Source: Mytilus trossulus (lineage: Eukaryota; Mollusca; Bivalvia; Mytilida; Mytilidae). From it: a DNA stretch of 64,000 nt. This document shows, piece by piece, positions 24,873 to 37,165 of the stretch; position 1 is the first letter of the stretch; the number at the start of each line of letters is the position of its first letter. The translations under genes were made by a program, and so were the position numbers. Below the pieces are notes generated by a model. That model worked only from the letters and a program-made list of their open reading frames with translations, ran no database searches and was not told the DNA's origin. The stretch is taken from contig NC_086380.1 of NCBI RefSeq assembly GCF_036588685.1, positions 54,895,144 through 54,959,143 of the forward strand. The letters run 5' to 3'.

Positions 24873-25235
24873 TTGAGAATGGAAATGGGGAATGTGTCAA
24901 AGAGACAACAACCCGACCAAATAAAAAAACAACAGCAGAAGGTCACCAATAGGTCTTCAATGTTGCGAGAAATTCCCGCACCCGGAGGCGTCCTTCAGCT
25001 TGCCCCTAAACAAATATATACTAGTTCAGTGGTAATGAACGCCATACTACCGTAATTTCCAAATTGTACACAAGAAACTAAAAATAAAATAATACAAGAC
25101 TAACAAAGGCCAGAGGCTCCTGACTTGGGACAGGCGCAAAAATGCGGCGGGGTTAAACATGTTTGTGAGATCTCAACCGTCCCCCTATACCTCTAACCAA
25201 TGTAGAAAAGTAAACGCATAACAATACGCACATTA
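24873..25235 (-). repeat. Family C repeat, inverted copy
   Basis: It starts with 'ggaaatggggaatgtgtcaa', 'agagacaacaacccgacc' and 'ggtcaccaataggtcttcaa', and ends with 'cagaggctcctgacttggga' and 'aatgcggcggggttaaac', the reverse complement of 17,200-17,578. Confidence 0.85.
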
Positions 25236-25792
25236 AAATTCAGTTCAAGAGAAGTCCGTGTCTGACTTTATTCCCTTCTTATGTGTAATGGCCCTTTCCT
25301 CCCGTTTTATGTGTAATGGCTGTTTGCTCCAGTTGTATGTCTAATGGTCTTTATCTCCTGTTCCATGTGTAATGACCGCTTTTCCCTGTTATATGTATAA
25401 TAGCCATATCATATTTTTTAGGTGTAATTGACGTTTTCTCTTGTTTTATGAGTAATGGCCGTTTTCTCTTGTTGTATGAGTAATGGCCGTTTTCTCCCAT
25501 TGCATTTTTGATGGCCGTATTCCCTATTTGATTTGTAATGGCCCTTTTTTTCCTGTTGTAATTATAATGGCAGTTCTCTGCTATTGCATGTGTAATGACC
25601 GTTTCCCTTTGTTTTATGTGTGATGGCCGTATTCTTTTCTGTACGTGTAATGGCCGTTTCCTCTTTTTTATGTGTTACCGTAATGGTCGTTTTCACCTGT
25701 TGCATGTGTAATGATCATATTCTCTTGTTTTATGTGTAATGACTGTATTCTCCTGTTGTATGTGCGATGGCCGTTTTCGCCCTTTGATGTAG

Positions 25793-25818
25793 AGGGTGGG
25801 GGGGGGGGGGGGGGGGGC
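25793..25818 (+). repeat. Long poly-G tract
   Basis: A run of more than 20 nearly uninterrupted G follows 'gatgtagagggt'. It could form G-quadruplex structure and is a likely site of assembly or length error. Related G-rich units occur at about 31,745-31,765 and 33,870-33,892. Confidence 0.85.
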
Positions 25819-26029
25819 GTTTTCTCATGTTTTATGTGTAATGATCATTTTAACCTTTTGCATGTGTAATTGCCGATAGTCTTGTGTTATGTATAATGGC
25901 CGTTTTATCCTGTTGTATGTCTAATTATCGTTGTCTCCCGTTGCATGTGATATGACTGTTTTCTCCTGTTATATGTGTAATGGTAGTATTCTATTTATTA
26001 TGCGTAAAAGCCGTTTCCTCTTGATGGAT

Positions 26030-26185
26030 AAAAATACATATACTACAAATACAAGTGGACGTGGCCGGGTACTTGTACATCCAAACAACAAAAATACACT
26101 AAGTACAGATCTGAGAGTACTCGCAGTTACTGACAGCTAGTTCAAATTACTAAAAATAATAAGAAAAAAATCATTCATCTAAGTC
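26030..26185 (+). repeat. Dispersed-repeat fragment forming the higher-order spacer
   Basis: 'caagtggacgtggccgggta', 'cttgtacatccaaacaac', 'gtacagatctgagagtactc' and 'gcagttactgacagctagtt' interrupt the 28-bp array. A shortened version of the same segment recurs at 27,372-27,472, 28,653-28,753 and 29,934-30,034, once in each 1,281-bp unit. Confidence 0.85.
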
Positions 26186-29100
26186 TAAATGACCGTTTTC
26201 TCTTGTTTTATACCTACTGGCCGTTGATTACTGTTGCATGTGTAATAATAATTTTCTCCAGTTATATGTATAATGACCATATTCTCTTTTTATGTGTAAT
26301 GGCCGTTTCCTCCTGAGTTATGTATAATGACGTTTTCTCCTATTGCATGTGTAATGGCCGTATTCTCTTTTTATGTGTAATGGCCGTTTCCTTTTGTTTT
26401 ATGTGGAATGACTGTATTTTCTTGGTTGATGTCTAATGGCAATTTTCACCTGTTGCATGTTTAATGGCCGTATAGTCTTGTGTTATGTATAATTGCCGTT
26501 TCCTCTTGTGTTATGTGCAATTGCCGTTTCCTCTTGTTTTATGTGGAATGACTGTATTTTCTCGGTTTATGTGTAATACCCATTTTCACCTGTAGCATGT
26601 GTTATGGCCGTATTCTCTTGTTTTATATGTAATGGTTGTTTCTACTTGTGTTATGTGTAATTGCCGTTTCTTCTTGTTTTCATGTGTACTGGCCGTTTTT
26701 TGTACGACGGTCGTATTCTCTTTTTGATGTGAAAGGCCGTATTTTCATGGTTGATGTCTAATAGCCGTTTTCATCTGTTGCATGTGTAAGGGCTGTATTC
26801 TGTTGTTTTATGTGTAATGGCCGTATTGTTGTGTTCTATGTGTAATGGCCGTTATCACCTGTTTTATGTCTAATGGCTGATTCTCTTGTTTGAAGTGTAA
26901 TTGCCATTTTCTCTTGTGTCATATGAAATGGCCTTGTTCACTTGTTTTATGTGTAATGACCGTTTTCTCTTGGTGCAGGTGTAACTGCCGTTTTCTCTTT
27001 TGTATATGAACTGGCCGTTTTCTCCTGTTGTATGTCTAATGGCTGTTCTCTCCTATTTCAAGTGTAATGACCGTTTCCCCCTGTTTTATGTGTAATGGCC
27101 GTATTCTCTTCTTTACTGTTGATGGCCGTTTCCTTTTGTTTATGTGTAATGGCTGTTTTCATCTGTTGCATGTGCAATGGCCACTTTCTCTTGTTTTATG
27201 AGTAGTTACCGTTTTCTCCTCTTGCAAGTGTAATGGCCATATTCTCTTTTTATGTATAATGTCCATATTCTTATTTTCATATGTAATGGCCGTTTCCTCC
27301 TGTTCTATGAGTAGTGACCGTTCTCTCCTGTTGCATGTGTTATGACCGTTTTCTCTATTTAATGTATAATAAAAAGACACTAAGTACAGATCTGAGAGTA
27401 CTCGCAGTTACTGACAGCTAGTTCAAAGCCACTAAAATTAATAATAAAAAATCATGCATCTAAGACTAAATGACCGTTTTCTCTTGTTTTATACCTACTG
27501 GCCGTTGATTACTGTTGCATGTGTAATAATAATTTTCTCCTGTTATATGTATAATGACCATATTCTCTTTTTATGTGTAATGGCCGTTTCCTCCTGAGTT
27601 ATGTATAATGACGTTTTCTCCTATTGCATGTGTAATGGCCGTATTCTCTTTTTATGTGTAATGGCCGTTTCCTTTTGTTTTATGTGGAATGACTGTATTT
27701 TCTTGGTTGATGTCTAATGGCAATTTTCACCTGTTGCATGTTTAATGGCCGTATAGTCTTGTGTTATGTATAATTGCCGTTTCCTCTTGTGTTATGTGCA
27801 ATTGCCGTTTCCTCTTGTTTTATGTGGAATGACTGTATTTTCTCGGTTTATGTGTAATACCCATTTTCACCTGTAGCATGTGTTATGGCCGTATTCTCTT
27901 GTTTTATATGTAATGGTTGTTTCTACTTGTGTTATGTGTAATTGCCGTTTCTTCTTGTTTTCATGTGTACTGGCCGTTTTTTGTACGACGGTCGTATTCT
28001 CTTTTTGATGTGAAAGGCCGTATTTTCATGGTTGATGTCTAATAGCCGTTTTCATCTGTTGCATGTGTAAGGGCTGTATTCTGTTGTTTTATGTGTAATG
28101 GCCGTATTGTTGTGTTCTATGTGTAATGGCCGTTATCACCTGTTTTATGTCTAATGGCTGATTCTCTTGTTTGAAGTGTAATTGCCATTTTCTCTTGTGT
28201 CATATGAAATGGCCTTGTTCACTTGTTTTATGTGTAATGACCGTTTTCTCTTGGTGCAGGTGTAACTGCCGTTTTCTCTTTTTTATATGAACTTGCCGTT
28301 TTCTCCTGTTGTATGTCTAATGGCTGTTCTCTCCTATTTCAAGTGTAATGACCGTTTCCCCCTGTTTTATGTGTAATGGCCGTATTCTCTTCTTTACTGT
28401 TGATGGCCGTTTCCTTTTGTTTATGTGTAATGGCTGTTTTCATCTGTTGCATGTGCAATGGCCACTTTCTCTTTTTTTATGAGTAGTTACCGTTTTCTCC
28501 TCTTGCAAGTGTAATGGCCATATTCTCTTTTTATGTATAATGTCCATATTCTTATTTTCATATGTAATGGCCGTTTCCTCCTGTTCTATGAGTAGTGACC
28601 GTTCTCTCCTGTTGCATGTGTTATGACCGTTTTCTCTATTTAATGTATAATAAAAAGACACTAAGTACAGATCTGAGAGTACTCGCAGTTACTGACAGCT
28701 AGTTCAAAGCCACTAAAATTAATAATAAAAAATCATGCATCTAAGACTAAATGACCGTTTTCTCTTGTTTTATACCTTCTGGCCGTTGATTACTGTTGCA
28801 TGTGTAATAATAATTTTCTCCTGTTATATGTATAATGACCATATTCTCTTTTTATGTGTAATGGCCGTTTCCTCCTGAGTTATGTATAATGACGTTTTCT
28901 CCTATTGCATGTGTAATGGCCGTATTCTCTTTTTATGTGTAATGGCCGTTTCCTTTTGTTTTATGTGGAATGACTGTATTTTCTTGGTTGATGTCTAATG
29001 GCAATTTTCACCTGTTGCATGTTTAATGGCCGTATAGTCTTGTGTTATGTATAATTGCCGTTTCCTCTTGTGTTATGTGCAATTGCCGTTTCCTCTTGTT

Positions 29101-29941
29101 TTATGTGGAATGACTGTATTTTCTCGGTTTATGTGTAATACCCATTTTCACCTGTAGCATGTGTTATGGCCGTATTCTCTTGTTTTATATGTAATGGTTG
29201 TTTCTACTTGTGTTATGTGTAATTGCCGTTTCTTCTTGTTTTCATGTGTACTGGCTGTTTTTTGTACGACGGTCGTATTCTCTTTTTGATGTGAAAGGCC
29301 GTATTTTCATGGTTGATGTCTAATAGCCGTTTTCATCTGTTGCATGTGTAAGGGCTGTATTCTGTTGTTTTATGTGTAATGGCCGTATTGTTGTGTTCTA
29401 TGTGTAATGGCCGTTATCACCTGTTTTATGTCTAATGGCTGATTCTCTTGTTTGATGTGTAATTGCCATTTTCTCTTGTGTCATATGAAATGGCCTTGTT
29501 CACTTGTTTTATGTGTAATGACCGTTTTCTCTTGGTGCAGGTGTAACTGCCGTTTTCTCTTTTTTATATGAACTGGCCGTTTTCTCCTGTTGTATGTCTA
29601 ATGGCTGTTCTCTCCTATTTCAAGTGTAATGACCGTTTCCCCCTGTTTTATGTGTAATGGCCGTATTCTCTTCTTTACTGTTGATGGCCGTTTCCTTTTG
29701 TTTATGTGTAATGGCTGTTTTCATCTGTTGCATGTGCAATGGCCACTTTCTCTTGTTTTATGAGTAGTTACCGTTTTCTCCTCTTGCAAGTGTAATGGCC
29801 ATATTCTCTTTTTATGTATAATGTCCATATTCTTATTTTCATATGTAATGGCCGTTTCCTCCTGTTCTATGAGTAGTGACCGTTCTCTCCTGTTGCATGT
29901 GTTATGACCGTTTTCTCTATTTAATGTATAATAAAAAGACA
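26099..29941. repeat. Three 1,281-bp higher-order repeat units
   Basis: The landmark 'ctaagtacagatctgagag' occurs at 26,099, 27,380, 28,661 and 29,942, exactly 1,281 bases apart each time. The three intervening units (26,099-27,379, 27,380-28,660, 28,661-29,941) look nearly identical base for base. A few substitutions were noted, such as 'cctactgg' against 'ccttctgg' and 'tgaactggcc' against 'tgaacttgcc'. The segment right of 30,040 is recognisably related but diverged with deletions. Confidence 0.93.
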
Positions 29942-32900
29942 CTAAGTACAGATCTGAGAGTACTCGCAGTTACTGACAGCTAGTTCAAAGCCACTAAAAT
30001 TAATAATAAAAAATCATGTATCTAAGACTAAATGACCGTTTTCTCTTGTTTTATACCTACTGGCCGTTGATTCCTGTTGCATATGTAATGATAATTTTAT
30101 CCTGTTATATGTATAATGTCCATATTCACCTTTTATGTGTAATGGCCGTTTCCTCCTGATTTATGTGTAATGACATTTTGTCCTATTGCATGTGTAATGG
30201 CCGTTTCCTTTTGTTTTATGTGGAATGACTGTATTTTCTTGGTTGATGTCTAATGGCAATTTTCACCTGTTGCATGTGTAATGGCCGTATAGTCTTGTTT
30301 CATGTATTTGCCGTTTTCTCTTGCTTTATGTATAATTGCCGTTTCCTCTTGTGTTATGTGTAATTGCCGTTTCCTCTTGTTTTATGTGGAATGACTGTAT
30401 TTTCTCGGTTTATGTGTAATACCCATTTTCACCTGTAGCATGTGTTATGGCCGTATTCTCTTGTTTTATATGTAATGGTTGTTTCTTTTTGTGTTATGTG
30501 TAATTGTCGTTTCTTCTTGTTTTCATCAGTACTGGCCGTTTTCTCCTACTATATGTGTAATGGTCGTATTCTCTTTTTGATGTGAAAGGCCGTATTTTCA
30601 TGGTTGATGTCTAATAGCCGTTTTCATCTGTTGCATGTGTAAGGGCTGTATTCTGTTGTTTTATGCGTAATGGCCGTATTGTTGTGTTCTATGCGTACAT
30701 TGTAATGGCCGTTATCACCTGTTTTTTGTATAATGGCTGATTCTCTTGTTTGATGTGTAATTGCCATTTTCTCTTGTGTCATATGTAATGGCCTTGTTCA
30801 CTTGTTTTATGTGTAATGACCGTTTTCTCTTGGTGCAGGTGTAACTGCCGTTTTCTCTTTTTTATATGAACTGGCCGTTTTCTCCTGTTGTATGTCTAAT
30901 GGCTGTTCTCTCCTATTTCAAGTTCTGAAAATTTCAAAATTATGTGTAATGACATTTTGTCCTATTGCATGTGTAATGGCCGTGTTCTGTTTTTATGTGT
31001 AATGGCCGTTTCCTTTTGCTTTATGTATAATTGCCGTTTCCTCTTGTTTTATGTGAAAGGCCGTATTTTCATGGTTGATGTCTAATAGCCGCTCTCATCT
31101 GTTGCATGTGTAAGGGCTGTATTCTGTTGTTTTATGTGTAATGTCCGTATTGTTTTGTTATATGTGTAATGGCCGTTATCACCTGTTTTATGTCTTATGG
31201 CTGATTCGCTAGTTTGAAGTGTAATTGCCATTTTCTCCGGTTTCATATGTAATGTCCGTTTTCTCCTGTTACAGGTGTAAATGCCGTTTTCTCTTTTTTA
31301 TACGAACTGGCCGTTTTCTCCTGTTGTATGTCTAATGGCAGTTCTCTCCTATTGCATATGTAATGACCGTTCCCCCTGTTTTATGTGTAATGGCCGTATT
31401 CCCTTTTTTACGGTTGATGGCCGTTTCCTTTTGTTTATGTGTAATGGCCGTTTTCATCTGTTGCATGTGCAATGATTGAATTCTCTTGTTTTATGTGTAA
31501 TGGTTGTATTCTTTTGTTTTGTGTGTTATGGCCGTTTTCTCTTGTTTTCTGTGTAGTGATCGTTTTCTCTTTTTGCCTGTGTAATGACCATTTCCCCGTG
31601 TTTTATTTGTTATGGCCTTATTCTCTTTTTTACGTGTGATGCCCGTTTCCTCTTGTTTTATGAGTAATAGGCGTATTCTTTTCTTGTATGTGTTATGGCC
31701 GTTTCTCTTGTATTATGTATAATTTCTGTACTTTTATTTCTTCGGGTGGGGGTGGGTAGGGGGGATGGCCGTTTTCTCATGTTTTATGTGTGATGACCGT
31801 TTTCACCTTTTGCATGTGTAATTGCCGTATAGTCTTTTTTTATGTAGTATTGCCGTTTCCTCTCGTTTTATGTGCAATCGTTGATTACTGTTGCATGAGT
31901 AATGACAGCTTTCTCCTGTTGTATGTATAATGTTCATATTCTCTTTTTCATGTGTAATGACCGTTTCCTCCTGTTTGATGAGTAGTTACCGTTTTCTCCT
32001 ATTGCAAGTGTAATGGCCATATTCTCTTTTTATGTATAATGTCCATATTCTCTTTTTATGTATAATGTCCATATTCTCTTTTTCATATGTAATGGCCGTT
32101 TTCTCCTGTTTTATGAGTATAGTGACCGTTCTCTCCTGTTGCATGTGTATGGCCGTTTTCTCTTTTTAATGTATACTGGCCGTTTTCTCCTTTTGTATGT
32201 CTAATGGATGTTTTCTCCTATTGCATGTGAAATGACCGTTTCCCTCTGTTTTACGTGTAATGACCGTATTGTCTTATTTACGTGTAATAGTCGTTTTCTC
32301 TTTTTTATGTTTAATGGCCATGTTCGCCAGCTGTTGCCTGTATAATGGCTGTGTTCTCTTTTGTTATATGTAATGGCAGTTGTCTCGCGTTTTATGTGTA
32401 ATGGCTGTTTTTCCTGTCATACATGTAATGGCCGTTTCCCTTTGTTTTATGTGTAATGGCCGTTTTTACCTGTTGCATGTGTCATGGCCGTTTTTACCTG
32501 TTGCATGTGTCATGGCCGTTTTTACCTGTTGCATGTGTAATGGCCGTTTTCACCTGTTGCATGTGTAATGGCTGCATTCCCTTGTTTGATGAGTAATGGT
32601 CGTAATCTCCTGTTTGATATTTAATGGTTGTTTCCTCTCGTTTTATGTGTAATGGCCGTTTTTTTTTTTTTGTAAGTTTAATGGCCATTCTCGCCTGTTG
32701 ACATGGTTGATGTGTCATGTTTTCTCCTGTTGTTTGTCAAATTATCGTTCTCTCTCGTTGCATGTGTAACGACCGTTTTCTCCTGTTATATGTGTAATGG
32801 CCGTTTCCTTTTGTTATATGTATATTGGACGTTGTCACCTGTTTTTGCGTAATGACCGTTTTCTCCTTTTTTATACCTTATGTCCGTGTATTACTCTTTC

Positions 32901-34705
32901 ATGTGTAATGACTGTTTTCTCTTGTTATATGTATAATGTCCATATTCTCTATTTTTATGAAATGACTGTTCTCCTAATTTATGTGTAATGGTCGTTTTCT
33001 CCTATTGCATGTGTATTGGCCGTATTCTCTTTTTTATGTGTAATATCCGTTTTCTCTTGTTTTATGTGTAATTGCCGTTTCCTCTTGTTTTATGTGGATT
33101 GAATTTATTTTCTTGGTTAAAGTGTAATGGCCATTTTCACCTGTTGATCGTGTTGTTGCCGTATAGTATTGTTTTATGTATAATTGCCGTTTCCTCCCGT
33201 TTTATGTGTAATTGCCGTTTCCTCTCGTTTTATGTGCAATTGCCGTTTCCTCTTGTTTTATGTGGAACGACTGTATTTTCTTGGTTTACGTGTAATGGCC
33301 ATTTTCACCTGTTGCATGTGTTATGGCCGTATTCTCTTGTTTTCTATGTAATGGTTGTTTCTTCATGTGTTATGTGTATTTGCCGTGTCTTCTTGTTTTT
33401 ATGCGTACTGACAATTCTCTCTTGTTATATGTGTAATGGTCGTTTTCATTGGTTGCATTGTAAGGGCAGTATTCTGTTGTTTAATGTGTAATGGCCGTAT
33501 TCTCTTGTTCTATGTGGAATTGCCATTGTCACCTGTTTTAAGTCTAATGACCGTTTTCTCTTGTTGTATGTGTAATGACCATTTTCTCCTGATGCATGTG
33601 TAATGGCCGTGGTCACATGTTTTATAATGGCCGTTTTCTCCTGTTGCATGTGTAATGACCGTTTTCTCCTGTTGTATGTCTAATGGCCGTTATCTCTTTT
33701 TGCCTGTGTAATGACCATTTCCCCGTGTTTTATTTGTTATGGCCTTATTCTCTTTTTTACGTGTGATGCCCGTTTCCTCTTGTTTTATGAGTAATAGGCG
33801 TATTCTTTTGTTGTATGTGTTATGGCCGTTTCTCTTGTATTATGTATAATTTCTGTACTTTTATTTCTTCGGGTGGGGGTGGGTAGGGGGATGGCCGTTT
33901 TCTCATGTGTTATGTGTGATGACCGTTTTCACCTTTTGCATGTGTAATTGCCGTATAGTCTTTTTTTATGTAGTATTGCCGTTTCCTCTCGTTTTATGTG
34001 CAATCGTTGATTACTGTTGCATGAGTAATGACAGCTTTCTCCTGTTGTATGTATAATGTTCATATTCTCTTTTTCATTTGTAATGACCGTTTCCTCCTGT
34101 TTTATGAGTAATGACCGTTTACTCCTCTTGCATGTATAATGGTCATATTCTTTTTTTGTGTGTAATATCCGCTTTCTCCTGCTGTATGTATAATGGCCGT
34201 TCTCTCCTATTTTATGTGTAATGACCGTATTCTCCTTTTTACGTGTAATAGTCCTTTCATCTTGTTCATGTGTAATGGTCATTTTCACCTGTTGCCTGTG
34301 TAATGACCTTTTTCTCCTGTTATATGTATATTGGCCATATTTGTTTTATGTAATGGCTGTTTTCTCTTTTTTTAGGAGTAATGTCCATTTTCTCCTGTTG
34401 CGTGTGTAATGGCCGCTCTCTCCTATTGGTATGTGTAAAAATGACAATTTCTCCCTGTTTTATGTATAATGACGTATTCTCTTTTTACGTGTAATAGTCG
34501 TTTCCTCTTGTTTATGTGTAATGGCCATGTTCACCTGCTGCCTGTGTTATTGCCGTGTTCTCTTGTGTTATATGTAATGACTGTTTCCTCTTGTTTGTAA
34601 TGGCTGTTTTTCCTATTGTACATGTAAAGGCCGTTTCCTTTTGTTTTATGTGTAATTACCATTTTTCTTGTTTTATGTGTAATGGCCGTTCTCTCCTGTT
34701 GCAGT

Positions 34706-35235
34706 ACTTATAGTCATGGAGATATGATTTGATTTGATTGGTGTTTAACGCCACTTTCAGCACTATTGATACCAGGACTTATAGTCATGGAGATATGATT
34801 TGATTTGATTGATTGGTGTTTAACACCATTTTCAGCATTATTGATCCTAGTACTTATAGTCATGGAGATATGATTTGATTTGATTGGTGTTTAACGCCAC
34901 TTTCAGCACTATTGATACCAGGACTTATAGTCATGGAGATATGATTTGATTTGATTGATTGGTGTTTAACACCATTTTCAGCATTATTGATCCTAGTACT
35001 TATAGTCATAGAGGTATGATTTGATTTGATTGGTGTTTAACGCCGCTTTCAGCACTATTGATCCTAGTACTTATAGTCATGGAGATAAGATTTGATTTGA
35101 TTGGTGTTCAACGCCGCTTTCAGCACTATTGATCCTAGTACTTATAATCATGGAGATATGATTTGATTTGATTGGTGTTGAACGCCACTTTCATCACTAT
35201 TGATCCTAGTACTTATAATCATGGAGATATACAGT
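34706..35235. repeat. ~72-78-bp tandem array, seven units
   Basis: The unit reads 'acttatagtcatggagatat', 'gatttgatttgattggtgtt' and 'aacgccactttcagcactat', then 'tgatcctagt'. The first four units form two near-identical dimers (a 'gataccagg' unit with an extra 'gatt', then a 'gatcctag' unit). Later units are single type. Confidence 0.93.
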
Positions 35236-35284
35236 TTAACTCAGATGTAAAAAAGCCATTGTAAACCATCTACTTTTTATGTAC

Positions 35285-35315
35285 AAGATATTAAGATAAG
35301 ATAAGATATCTTTAT
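35285..35315 (-). repeat. (GATAA)n tail, probable LINE 3' end
   Basis: 'attaagataagataagata' is followed by 'tctttattcc'. On the minus strand this reads 'ggaataaagata' then '(tctta)n', the same layout as 4,397-4,423. Confidence 0.5.
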
Positions 35316-36310
35316 TCCAATTAAATAGCTAATGAAGATTAATGTAGTTTAATAGATATTTTTTCATAATTGACAAACATATTGTTGACAATCAATTACA
35401 AATATGAATATAATCAACTAAATGTTAAGATCTTAAGTCACAGCCAATCCAGAGCCATAAGCATGTGTGCAAACATGCAGTAATAAAACAGATAATATCA
35501 TGAATATATAATATTAACAGGCAAATATTCTTAATGGGTTACATATAAAACATATCTGTACTAAATAGAGAGTTTTCTGATTTCAAGACATTCATTAATA
35601 TATACATCATCGGTCGGGTTGTTGTCGCTTTGACACATTCCCCATTTCTTTTCTCAATTTTATCATGTACATTCCAATAATTTTTAATACCTCTAGGTTT
35701 TCTTGAATAAAAAGACAAATTGAAATTGGCATTTGAGTTTAACATTTTGACAATTTTACAAATGATATTTATATAGAACTATTTTTTCAACAGACTATAA
35801 TGAGGACATTCACATATATACAATGTTTTTCTTCCTTCATTTTTTTCCAATATAACCTTTGTGATTTATCTATATAATTGTTTTTGGCATATCCATCCAT
35901 CGCTGTTTGTAGAGGGTGTACAACTATCTTGCATACTGCTGGTATATCTTTAAATGCTTTCACTTCCCAATAATTTGCTGTATTTTTGTTTTAATCATGT
36001 TAATTGAAAAACAAGCCAAGAGTTAGTTACCTTATCTGATTTAACAGTATTTTCAGTAAAATCATACCAATTGTTCAGAAAAACAAGATATGCATATATG
36101 CTTAAGAAGAGATTTGTTAATACAGACATCAACCTAACAATAAAGATTTACAAAAACACAGCTAAATATTAATAGAAGTATTGACTCGTGCCGATACTTC
36201 AAACTATAAACTAATGTCAGCTATATGAGGTTTTGAATAAATGAATTATAATGTATTAATTTGTCCAAATACAAACAATAAGAAAATATCCTCCACTAGC
36301 ATTGATCAGT
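35316..36310. other. AT-rich DNA downstream of the ankyrin gene
   Basis: It contains a short family C piece (35,605-35,660: 'gtcgggttgttgtcgctttg', 'acacattccccatttct'). It otherwise has no recognised feature. It would hold the 3' UTR of the minus-strand ankyrin gene; no convincing polyadenylation signal was picked out close to the stop. Confidence 0.45.
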
Positions 36311-36316
36311 TTGACA

Positions 36317-37165
36317 TCAATGTTGATTTATTTCTTTTCCTTTTAACAATGATTCTATTTCTATATGTCCTTGCTCCTGTGCTACATTAAGAGGAATTTT
36401 ACCTTTAAAGTCACATTTATTGACACCAGCTGAATGTTGTAACAGTTCTTTAACAACATCAACATGTCCCTTATAACTTGCAAAATGCAGAGGTGATACA
36501 CCTTCATTGTTACACTTATTAACATCAGCTGAATGCTGTAACAGTTCTTTAACAACATCCACATGTCCATTCTGACTTGCTATATACAGAGGTGATACAT
36601 CCTTATTGTTACATTTATTGACATCAGCTGAATGTTGTAACAGTTCTTTAACAACATCCACATGTCCATTATGACTTGCTACATACAGAGGTGATGCATC
36701 CTCATTGGTACACTTATTGACATCAGCTGAATGTTGTAACAGTTCTTTAACAACATCAACATGTCCCTTATAACTTGCAAAATGCAGAGGTGATACACCT
36801 TCATTGTTACACTTATTAACATCAGCTGAATGCTGTAACAGTTCTTTGACAACATCCACATGTCCATTATGACTTGCTATATACAGAGGTGATACATCAT
36901 TATTGTTACATTTATTAACATCAGCTGAATGTTGTAACAGTTCTTTAACAACATCAACATGTCCATTATGACTTGCTGCATACAGAGGTGATACATCCTC
37001 ATTGTTACACTTATTGACATCAGCTGAATGTTGTAACAGTTCTTTAACAACAACAACATGTCCATTATGACTTGCTACATACAGAGGTGATGCATCATCA
37101 TTGTCACACTTATTGACATCAGCTGAATGTTGTAATAGTTCTTTAACAACATCAACATGTCCATT
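36317..37165 (-). CDS. 3' part of the split nSTAND/ankyrin gene (C-terminal ankyrin repeats)
   Basis: Eight complete 33-residue ankyrin repeats of the form HVDVVKELLQHSADVNKC...SPLYIASHNG, a capping segment ending KGKEINQH, and a stop at 36,317-36,319. The coding sequence reaches the transposon border at 37,165. The eleven codons further right (to 37,198) belong to the transposon, and the nominal start there is TTG. Codon 37,165-37,163 (AAT, Asn) is the copied target site, so translation in the intact allele would run from the Asn at 52,211-52,213 straight into Gly at 37,162. Repeats 4 and 7 carry the same NEGVSPLHFASYKG variant, so three-unit (297-bp) blocks have duplicated. Ankyrin repeats mediate protein binding. 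In this chromosome the half is cut off from its promoter and start. Confidence 0.9.
   Translation of the reverse strand, partial: NGHVDVVKELLQHSADVNKCDNDDASPLYVASHNGHVVVVKELLQHSADVNKCNNEDVSPLYAASHNGHVDVVKELLQHSADVNKCNNNDVSPLYIASHNGHVDVVKELLQHSADVNKCNNEGVSPLHFASYKGHVDVVKELLQHSADVNKCTNEDASPLYVASHNGHVDVVKELLQHSADVNKCNNKDVSPLYIASQNGHVDVVKELLQHSADVNKCNNEGVSPLHFASYKGHVDVVKELLQHSAGVNKCDFKGKIPLNVAQEQGHIEIESLLKGKEINQH
37163..37165. other. Target-site duplication ATT, left copy
   Basis: ATT lies immediately outside CACTA. The identical ATT is at 52,211-52,213 on the other side of the element. Confidence 0.9.

Larger units (their letters stand above)
25262..34705. repeat. Giant 28-bp minisatellite array (~9.4 kb)
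   Basis: More than 300 imperfect copies of a 28-base unit of the form 'atgtgtaatggccgttttctcctgttgc' run almost without a break. The main variable positions give 'ttgtttt', 'ttgcat' or 'ttatat' in the second half. The array includes the 1,281-bp higher-order units at 26,099-29,941, a duplicated ~380-bp segment (31,570-31,950 and 33,697-34,080) and a long G tract. Many frames of 60-140 codons on both strands are translations of the array. No gene is supported here. Confidence 0.95.

Noticed and set aside
25931-34409. Many open frames of 60-139 codons on both strands
   Set aside because: All are translations of the 28-bp minisatellite. The same peptides recur with the repeat period, and most start at TTG, CTG or GTG.
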